Positions 56,366 through 64,000 of a stretch of 64,000 bases of DNA are shown one piece after another. This DNA comes from Cycas panzhihuaensis. Lineage: Eukaryota > Cycadophyta. The notes under the pieces were generated by a model that worked only from the letters and a program-made list of their open reading frames with translations, did no database searches and was not told where the DNA came from. The position numbers and the translations under genes are program-made. The number at the start of each line of letters is the position of its first letter. Position 1 is the first letter of the stretch. The stretch covers positions 61,821,741 to 61,885,740 of the forward strand of contig CM041465.1 in the NCBI GenBank assembly GCA_023213395.1, in the 5' to 3' direction.

Positions 56366-58735
56366 CTAAATAACCTTTTTTTCCTTATTCCAAGATCACA
56401 AAGATGATGGGGTTTTTCGGTTAAGGGAACCTAAGGAAGAAGTTGAATTCCTTACACCCTTCCCCTTGGTTTAGAAAGAGTAAGGGTTTGGAGACCTCTT
56501 TTGGTTCTGGTTATTCTTCTATTGGGGGTTGTAATCACGTTCCCTATGTTTAGGGAAGGGATCTCTGTGAACAGGTTGATCTAGGTTGGGTCTAGAAGCT
56601 CATTTTAGGGAAGAGTCATGTTGTGGGGCAGCTTTAGGATGTTATTCCTGATACCACAAATCATCATGGAAGTACTCCCCATGGATGGAGCACCATTTCT
56701 TCTCAAGAGAGGAGTCAAGTTTCCTCGCTTGGGAGGATTGGGTGTTGCCACCCTTAGAAGGAGCATCTTGTGAAGCCTGGTGAACTGGCTTGTTAGATGT
56801 GTTAGATGAAGGAGTTTGAAGCTTGAGTTGCTTCATAGTACATTCAAATTAACGTATAGTTAAAGTAAGAGGGTCTAGAGTCTTCTCGGTAGAATGGGAA
56901 GAAGACCTAGAGGGTTGTTGAGTTTTGGTTTCTTTTGATGGTGGTGGTTCCTCACGTCATTATGAGGACTTTAGAGGCTTCTTGAGTCCATCCTTGATCT
57001 CAATAGCCTCGAGTGCCAAGCACTTCTCTATAGCGGAGTCACACATAGTTGCCCCCATCTTGAGGACTTCTATATGGACTTCTGGATGAAGGGAATTGAT
57101 AAAAAGGTCCCTCTTCAACTCCTCGAGCAAAGTAGCCTTAGTGGAGTAAAGAAGGTCATGGAAACGCCGCACAAAGTCACGATTCATTTCATCGTGGCCT
57201 TGTTTGAGTGACAGGAGGGATTTCATTCCACTCTCAAATGGGCAAGCCATATCAAAATAGTTGACAAACTCATCCACGAGCTATTGGAATGAGAAAATAG
57301 AATGTTGGGTTAGGTGATAGAACCACTTAAGGGCATCACCTTGAAGAGACCACGGGAATAGTTTCATGAGGATGTAGTCATAAGCCCAGTAATCAATGCA
57401 TGCCATAAGAAAGCTACGAACATGCTCTGTTGGGTCTTGTGATGAAGTCCCATCGAATTTGGAGACTTTAGGGGGGTGAGGCGATAAGTTAGTCCTTAGT
57501 GCCTTAACGGATAATGGGGTTGACTGATAGTCCATAAAGGTACGTACCCTTAATTAGACCATAGGGTCAACAAATACTGGAAATAATAGTGGGTAGGTTC
57601 AGCCAAACCCTCTTTAGAGGGTTTAGTTCAAAAAGGGATGTTGTCCTCCTACCGCTGGATGAAGAGGCACAAATCCCACATTCAAAGAGACCTACATAGG
57701 AGTGGATAGGCATAACGTACCCATCCCTTCTAGAGATGGCACTCCTTATTGAAAAGGAGCTTGAGGGAATGAGCCTTAGGAAGGAGTTGGGCCTCCTTGC
57801 AAAGGCATGATGTAAGGTGCCACACAAGATGGTAGACAATAGGGGTGAGGGACTGGACTCTACCCATATGGGCCACCCCTGGGTGGCGCGACCCCATAAG
57901 GATAAAGAGGGTCCACCTTATAAGTAGGTAAGGAATTCCCTTTACCATGCCCCCATGGTTGAGTAGTGTAATTGGGAGGTAGGTAAAGAGAAAGGTCCTT
58001 AGGTTGGTGTTGGGAATATGTGGGGATAAAACCCATGTGACTAGAAGTAGGGGGGCATATGGGTCCCCTAGATCTAGTAGGTGGATAAACAATAGTAGGA
58101 GGAGGACTAGTAGTTTGACTAGTCGGGGGCATGCTCAATCTAAGTTGGGAAGATGGCATGCCTTGAGTGGTCCCTAAGGAATATACACCATGGGGAGAAG
58201 AAGAAGATGTGAAAAGTAGGCACATCACAGGTAGAGTAGCTGAATAAGATGAGCAAGATAAAGGGGATATAAAAGAAGGTGGCATAATGCTTCACAAGAC
58301 CTCCTCAAACCACTTTGGGTGCGGTTGGAGATGTGTGGCTTGGAAACATTGGCTCAAAGATTTTACTACATTAGCAGGAGGGGTATCCAATTGATCTTAA
58401 GAGGTGGAGGGGTCCTCACACAAAGCGGGTCTCGCAGGATGGTCCTCATGAGAATCACCTTGGGAATGGCAAAACTCCAAAGGAGATGTAGGTTCTACTC
58501 TATGAGTAGAGGAATGATAACATTGGGGGTGTAGTTTGTCCCCTAGATAATAAATGGGGTCCTCACTTCCTTGGGCAGACCCTTGGAAGGAAGTAGATGG
58601 CTCTAAGGAATCAGACATGTAAGCATGGTATGCCTTATCTAAAAGAGATCCTTCCATGATTAGATCAAGATCCGATGCAGGAAGGGAATGATATGAAGGC
58701 TCTTTTGGCAATGGGGGTAGGCCTCATAAGGGATG
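56366..58735 (-). pseudogene. gag: element D: gag (broken)
   Basis: Collinear with the gag of A. It has the N-terminal part 58711-58397, a Pro/Ser/Tyr-rich middle 58285-57700, FDGTSSQDPTEHVRSF (about 57465-57420, where A has a stop at the Gln), the core 57277-56960 with LKQGHDEMNRDFVRRFHDL, and a zinc finger KWCSIHGEYFHDDLWY (about 56705-56660) in which two Cys have become Tyr. All fragments are in one frame. An upstream TGA at an expected Arg hides the true start. Confidence 0.87.
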
Positions 58736-58892
58736 TGAGAATCATCACATGCAAGTCCTACCTATGTGTTGGAAGAAGAGGGAAAAAAAGTAATGCATGC
58801 ATTGGGGCTACACAATAAGATCAAAAGAGAAAGCTACCAAAAGGTAGTAGCACCAATAAAAAAGGGAGAAAGGCTCTTTCCCTTACTAGGAG

Positions 58893-58911
58893 GTCCTCAG
58901 TATGGTCGCCA
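58893..58911 (-). promoter_or_regulatory. element D: primer-binding site, Arg-tRNA-like
   Basis: The minus strand reads TGGCGACCATACTGAGGAC, one base past the LTR end. It differs from that of A at one base. Confidence 0.78.
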
Positions 58912-58912
58912 G

Positions 58913-61911
58913 TGGAATCACATCTATGGGATGGTAACTACACTTGGTAAAGATTGGGGCAATCAATACAAAGTTCTGGAATAAAAGATACAATCCTACA
59001 AGTGAAGGAAACACCCACACAAGGCATCTATGCATTAGAACACAGGTTTGGGACCCATGAATAGTGCATAGCTTCCTTAAGGTAACTTAGGCTTTTGGCT
59101 CGATGAGGTAAGATATGCGTGAGATATCTCAGATAACCCCAAAAGATGGAATTCTCCCACCCTTGGATGGCCGGAAAGGGGAAGGGAGGCCCAACAAAGG
59201 AAATAACATCTATGGGAAAGTGATATGGTATATGTAAAATAGATAAAAAAAAAAAAACTCCTTAGCATGACTCACCTAAGGTAGGTCTATAGGGGAAAGA
59301 AGCGATGGCAAAATGCCACTTGCCGCTATATGGGCGAAGGGATCTAAGTCCTGGCTAGGGCAACTAGAGTAGCATGTATGAATAGGATGTGAAGGGTGTG
59401 TATGAAGGAATAATAAAAGTTCTCTTGTTTACTTTCACAAAAGGGGAACATAAAACACACTCTCACTCTCTTTTATTTTTAAATGAGAAAGAATAGAAAA
59501 AATATTCTAAATAAGCTTAGGCATGCATATTAGAAAAATGCAAAGCTAAAGGGGCGTTTTGCATTCAGGTAGGAGAGGAGGGAGGTATAATTCCTACTAT
59601 ATGCTCCTTCCTATAAAAGCAACATGCAACATGCGTGTGCAAGATAAGTGTGCACAGACTGGTTGATTACCCTTTTCCTTCTATATTGTTTACTATGCAG
59701 GGTGATAGGTCTAATAATAATAAAGGGAAAAGGACTATGAGAAGGGGGGAGGTACGTACCTAAAAAGTCATGCGGCTGAAGTAGATATCTTGCTTATGCG
59801 CCACGCATTTCCTCTTGTCCAACACACAATCATCGTTGAGAGGTGGTGATGAAGGGGGGCTTCCTTACCTTCCCTGTGCAAAAGAAAAAAAAGAGAACCA
59901 GAAAGAACAAGACAAAATAAAGCAACTATGTGAGGAAGAGAAATGAGAAGGAAAAATACAAAGACTTACCCAGATCGAAGTGCCTCTTCCCTTTCACAAA
60001 CGTTACGGTGAAACTTACAAGCATAAAGGTTTTCTTCCCCTTTCTTCAAGGGGATGCTAGAATGCTAAGTAGGTGCATGTATATATAAAGGAAGTAAAGT
60101 GTCAAAAAGTCACAAGCGAAGTGCTAGAGACAACACAAAATATTTAAATGAAAGCTACTTCCAAACTCATTAACATAAGTCACAACAAGCAATAAACATA
60201 AGTAGTTAGCCTCAAAATGGGTAATCCTCTAACGTAAATACCTCCACGTTGCCTTTGAGCACAAGGGCAACAACGTTATATAGCCTATATGATAGGCAAT
60301 GGTGAAAGGAACAATTGGTATGAAAGTTGGAAAGGTTGCTGGTGTTACCAAAGTTGCGGTATGCAGCATGTGCAACACTGGATGAGGGAGCGGCCAAAAG
60401 AGGGATATGACACCACTAGGGGCTAAAAAGCCCTACGAATGTGGGGCTCTCAAGGTAGAAACAGTGCACTAAGGGGCTACCTATACTGATTCCAATAATA
60501 GCCTCCTTTTTGGGGTCATCTGGTGGCCGAAGGAAGACACAAGGAGGAGAACAAGGAGGAGAAGGGGGATTGCCCCTTGGGAAGCTGACCTTGTTGGGTA
60601 TGGAACCTATCAAGGCTTCCTTCACTCACAGCTTGAGAGGTTCACCTCATATCCCTCTTAGAGAGACCAAGGAGATAGTGGAAAGAAAATGCAAGTATTA
60701 AAGGAAAGATGCAGGGAAATACTTCCTGCATAAACTAGGAAACACCGAAAATGAAAGATGTATGAAGGAAATCTTAGCTTTCAAAGAAGTTTAAAGGAGA
60801 TGAAATGAGGAAAACCATGAGGAGCTACCTGCTAGGATGAGTTTGCAGCAGGCTTGCCTGAGAGTAGCATAGGAGGAAGCTAATCTGGGTGCTTACAGGA
60901 GAATCCCTATAAAATCTGAAGAAGAAAAATTACTGAATGCGTGTAGATGCAAGCTTTGAATGGTATTGCCACTTTGTGAAGCTCGTTGATGAGATTGGCT
61001 CCATGAACCTGAGCTATGGAAGACAAAGTCTAGGTAGGAATGTAGAAGATCTTAGCAAATGCAGGGCATTTCCTATAGGAGGTAGCTTGTAGAGACATCA
61101 GGAGAGTAGAATGAAGAGAGTTATTAGGGCTTGTTGGAAACTATTAGAGAGAAGAAATGAGGAATTATTTGGGCTTTATACTCAACCCTAGCCCTAATTG
61201 AGAGATTAGGGTTAGGTTGGACTCAGGGAGTGACTAATTCATATGGCAATTACACAAAAAATGTGAAAATTTTCACGGCGGATTAAAAAAAGTAGAGGTG
61301 GACAATCACACCATGGTAAACTTTGCAATACTGCAGTAACTTCGTGGTACCACTAAGTTTGCAGCAGTGCAGGGCTAGAATGCAACAAAAAGAGAGATCA
61401 GGGTCTTGGAGGCCCTAGAAGAGGGTACCCTAGGCCTAAGAGGGAATGGCCCTCCTATCTAGGTGGTTGGGGACAGTCCAAGTGGACAAATGGGCTAGAG
61501 CAGATAGGGCATCAAGAGGTAGGGTTCCCAAGAAACCTGTAGACAGACACAAAATGCCAACCACTCATAGTGAAATGCTAGGGGTTGCGGTAAGGTGACA
61601 AAGGTATAAGCAGATCATACAGGTTGGTCGATGCTCGAGGCAATGTGGAGGTGTGATAGAGGGTTGTAGAATGCCATAGGGATGTATGCCTCATAGTGGA
61701 GCATGTCCCATGGGTCGTCATAGGCTAGGGATATGCAACATGATTAAGCAGCAAGATGCCATGGCAATTATAAAGATGAGGTAATCAATCATGTAGTGAA
61801 TCAAGCGATGCTTCGATCTACCTCTCTGAAATGACTAATATGGGAGATAGAAACATACCTATGCTTACCTGATTCGACCCATCCATACTCATTCCTGATA
61901 GCTGGGAAAGA
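58913..61911 (-). repeat. 5' LTR of element D (2999 bp)
   Basis: Plus strand begins TGGAATCACATC and ends GCTGGGAAAGA (CA eroded to GA), followed by GATCC. It matches 44241-47231. No coding frame is supported. Confidence 0.92.
61174..61180 (-). promoter_or_regulatory. element D: TATA box of the 5' LTR promoter
   Basis: The minus strand reads GAGTATAAAGCCC, conserved in the other LTR near 46495. It lies about 735 bases inside the LTR, preceded by a TTAGGG-like stretch, so it is a plausible start for the genomic RNA. Confidence 0.55.
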
Positions 61912-61916
61912 GATCC
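61912..61916. other. target-site duplication of element D, right copy (GATCC)
   Basis: Identical to 44236-44240. The PMD exon of element C continues to the right. Confidence 0.9.
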
Positions 61917-62222
61917 CATCTACTCCTTCTAGTGAAAAATCTAGTTGCCTCTCGATGAGTAGCATCCGTGATAGGTAGGGTGCCCAATGAGGCTAATGTA
62001 CCTCTAATTGGCACCCTCAATATCCTCTAGAGTGACGTTGACATGCCCCACTTATAGGAGATGAAAAACATGCCTCCTCCTATCCTAGTGAGATACTATA
62101 TCTATTAAGAGTCTTTCATCATATGCACACTATGGTGTCCTGATGATCTTCAGTAGCTTGCAGTATTATAGTATACCTCTATCCTATTGGCTCATTATCT
62201 TGATTAAGCTAATCATGGCCAT
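61917..62222 (-). pseudogene. element C: antisense PMD gene, N-terminal part
   Basis: The minus strand starts with ATG at 62222-62220. It reads DERLLIDIVSH, then DRRRHVFHLL and VGHVNVTLEDIEGA (about 62125-62030), the PMD core. It is cut at 61917 by element D and continues at 44235-42741. Stops replace the expected Trp after VSH and the expected Gln after HLL. Confidence 0.77.
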
Positions 62223-63119
62223 CCCAATGTTGTTACAATTATCAACCACGAGAATGGCTTATAGACATCCACAAACCACTAGTAAGTCCCTTGTGACCTA
62301 GGTATCATGGCATGTCCTCTCCTAGATGGTCTAAGCCAGCTAAAATTAGATTGAGCTATCCAAACAAGCAAGTTTTCTTTTTTCCCTTAATTGGTCTCTA
62401 CTTGCGTCAATATCTATGGTACTATAGATATTGATGTATATCCTACTGAAATTTTTTTTGGTCTTAGCAAGCCCCACAACAAACTTCATGCCACCGCAGC
62501 AAATGCTACAAGGTCATGGTAACCCCCCCTATAAAGGGGAGGGTGGCACTAAAAACATGAAAAACATTTTTTGGTGGACCTAGCTTGGTCCACTAAGACT
62601 AGGGCTACTTAATGCCCTAGTCTTGCCCCACCCTAGGCCTCCAATGAGCTCTAAGGGGTCCCTATGGCCCTTCTGAGGCCCAATTTTCTAAAAATTAAAC
62701 ATAGAAATCAAATGATCAAAAAGTAGGGCTAAAGGTAAGATCCAATTACTAGATCAGGTCTAATGGCTTCTACCTCTCTAAGACCTATCCATGTTTATAC
62801 TCCATTGGCTCATTTTGGCATCCTAGTTCTATTTTTGTTATACGTTCAAGTCCTCAAGGCTCTCTGTGAGATCTCTTTCTTCTTTTAGGCTATCGTTGGC
62901 CCTATCATAACCCCTAAGATCACCAAAAGTATGTGTTCTATTACTAATTCCTAATCCTTCCATTGAGTAGGCCCTCCATGAGCCTAGTAGCCTATCCTTT
63001 GGGTGCTCCTATCCCTTCATGGCTAATATATCTAGTTATTTTGAGTTGTTGTAGCCCCATTACCACTATTTTCACCTTAGCAGGGCTATCAATTATTTTC
63101 TTTATAAACTAATCTAAAC
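62223..63119. other. element C: leader and promoter region of the antisense gene
   Basis: Non-coding on both strands. A worn TATA-like GTATAACAAAA (minus strand, near 62840) and CCATTAGACC near 62765 align with the TATA box and CCATTGGATC of A and D. Hairpins as in A are not recognisable. Confidence 0.45.
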
Positions 63120-63560
63120 TCCTCTTTGTTATGTTTCTGTTCATTTTCACTAATGGTGATAGTCATGATAACTATGGATCCTCCGTAGTCACATGAATCC
63201 TATACAATCCCTCTAGAAATGACTACATACATACTAGAGTCTACCTACCCAAGGCTATGAATAATGAATATGAATACACAACTATTATTGAATCCCTCAT
63301 CAATACACTTCACTTCTACCATGGTCCTATTATCCTCTATTATGTCTCTCAAATCATTGCGTCACAACTAACCTAGGTTTACCAGGTCTATTACCCATGA
63401 TTGAGGTCCCTCACCTTGACTACCGGGTCATTATTATCCCTCTTTTCCTCTGTGGATATCCAATATATTGCTCAAGACTAGAATTCCAAGGTGGATAGTC
63501 TTGTACATCATATCTTGGAGCATCACCTCCCTCCTATAGGTGATCCGTCATCAGGTTCGT
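63120..63560 (+). pseudogene. element C: second, archaeal-like RNase H (decayed)
   Basis: Plus-strand relic aligned with the second RNase H of A and D. It has NNEYEYTTIIESLINTLHFY (63258 on), then YYVSQIIASQL where the catalytic Asp of CDSQ has become Val, and VDIQYIAQD followed by KVDSLVHHILEHHLPPI (to about 63537). The first Asp region (FTDG) is not recognisable. Stops lie where Gln or Trp stood. It cannot be active. Confidence 0.72.
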
Positions 63561-64000
63561 AGGCCAACCCTCCTCCCTTAAGAGACTTACATCATTGACT
63601 AGTCCCTTGGCACCTCTAAAAGTAGGCCACTAATGAGGTTAAACTATGGTGACCATAAGTTTGTTTCTTTGCTCCATTCTCATGCCACTCGTGGCATGAT
63701 CTTTTGCATACTAGTACTCCATATTTAGAGATTTTTAGTTTGCATCTATATATCTCCATTTTGACTATGTTTTACATTCTATATGATATTTGTGTTGTAT
63801 ATGGAGGCAATGGGGCAACCCCCCCATCTCTTCTCTACTTCATACTACACTCTTAGGTGATATATGGGTAAGCCCCATACTACTCCATCTCTACTTTGCA
63901 TGTACTTTGGGCCTAGGGTCCCGTACCCTAAGGGGGGGCAAGTCACTCCTCACTACCCTCTTCTAAATGTATGTCCCCATCCATGTGATCCATCATAACA
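63561..64000. other. element C: spacer toward its 3' LTR
   Basis: Non-coding. It resembles the spacer between second RNase H and LTR in A and D. The 3' LTR is not reached. Confidence 0.5.

Larger units (their letters stand above)
44241..61911 (-). mobile_element. Ty3/gypsy (Tat/Ogre-like) element D, complete, 17.7 kb
   Basis: Complete element on the minus strand with GATCC duplications. It has 5' LTR 61911-58913, primer site, gag-pol 58735-52007, antisense PMD gene 49351-51190 on the plus strand, second RNase H 48077-47655 and 3' LTR 47231-44241. It is collinear with A. The LTRs differ at roughly 14 percent of positions in about 265 bases compared by eye, so D looks older than A, unless deamination rates differ. 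Confidence 0.93.
33689..64000 (+). mobile_element. Ty3/gypsy element C, plus strand, runs off the window
   Basis: Related to A and D but opposite in orientation. It has a 5' LTR (33689-36739), primer site, gag, a pol with an internal deletion, the antisense PMD gene on the minus strand (split by element D at 44240/61917) and a second RNase H (63120-63560). The 3' LTR lies past 64000. Without D, about 12.6 kb of it are visible. It is more decayed than D and A. Confidence 0.88.

Overview
This is intergenic DNA from a land plant with a large, repeat-rich nuclear genome. I found no host gene, tRNA, rRNA, CRISPR array or prokaryotic feature. Nearly everything is retrotransposon sequence in several layers of insertion. 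The unusually large Ty3/gypsy elements and their heavy decay would fit a gymnosperm or another giant-genome plant, but the window does not settle the species.

Layout. 1-2797 is the 3' part of a plus-strand Ty1/copia element with its 3' LTR. It abuts 2798-4992, the 5' part of a minus-strand copia element of the same family. 5099-6600 is a small LTR element without genes (TRIM-like), with LTRs of about 300 bp and a primer-binding site repeated three times. From about 6720 to 33688 lies an old minus-strand Ty3/gypsy element, B. It is split inside its integrase by element A (9117-29574, minus strand, 5-bp target duplication GTTTC). From 33689 to beyond the window end lies plus-strand gypsy element C, inserted into the gag of B. 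C is split by element D (44241-61911, minus strand, target duplication GATCC). One LTR of A has grown to 6.3 kb by tandem triplication of a 1.8-kb segment. The other is 2.7 kb.

A, B, C and D are related and have the features of the plant Tat/Ogre lineage: one long gag-protease-RT-RNase H-integrase reading frame, a gag zinc finger of type CX2HX4HX4C, an Arg-tRNA-like primer site and LTRs of about 3 kb. A, C and D share two extra genes between integrase and 3' LTR; B keeps part of one. The first is a gene on the strand opposite to gag-pol. It encodes a plant mobile domain (PMD) protein with an acidic Gly/Ala/Ser/Pro-rich linker and a C-terminal coiled coil. It has a TATA box and a probable leader intron, conserved in A and D, and an internal phase-1 intron. 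The second, next to the 3' LTR and on the gag-pol strand, is a second RNase H of the archaeal-like type. The two genes lie head to head.

All copies are dead: stops sit mostly where Gln, Arg or Trp codons stood (C to T or G to A), plus a few frameshifts. The antisense PMD gene with introns, paired head to head with the second RNase H and repeated in several independent copies, is the most interesting system here.
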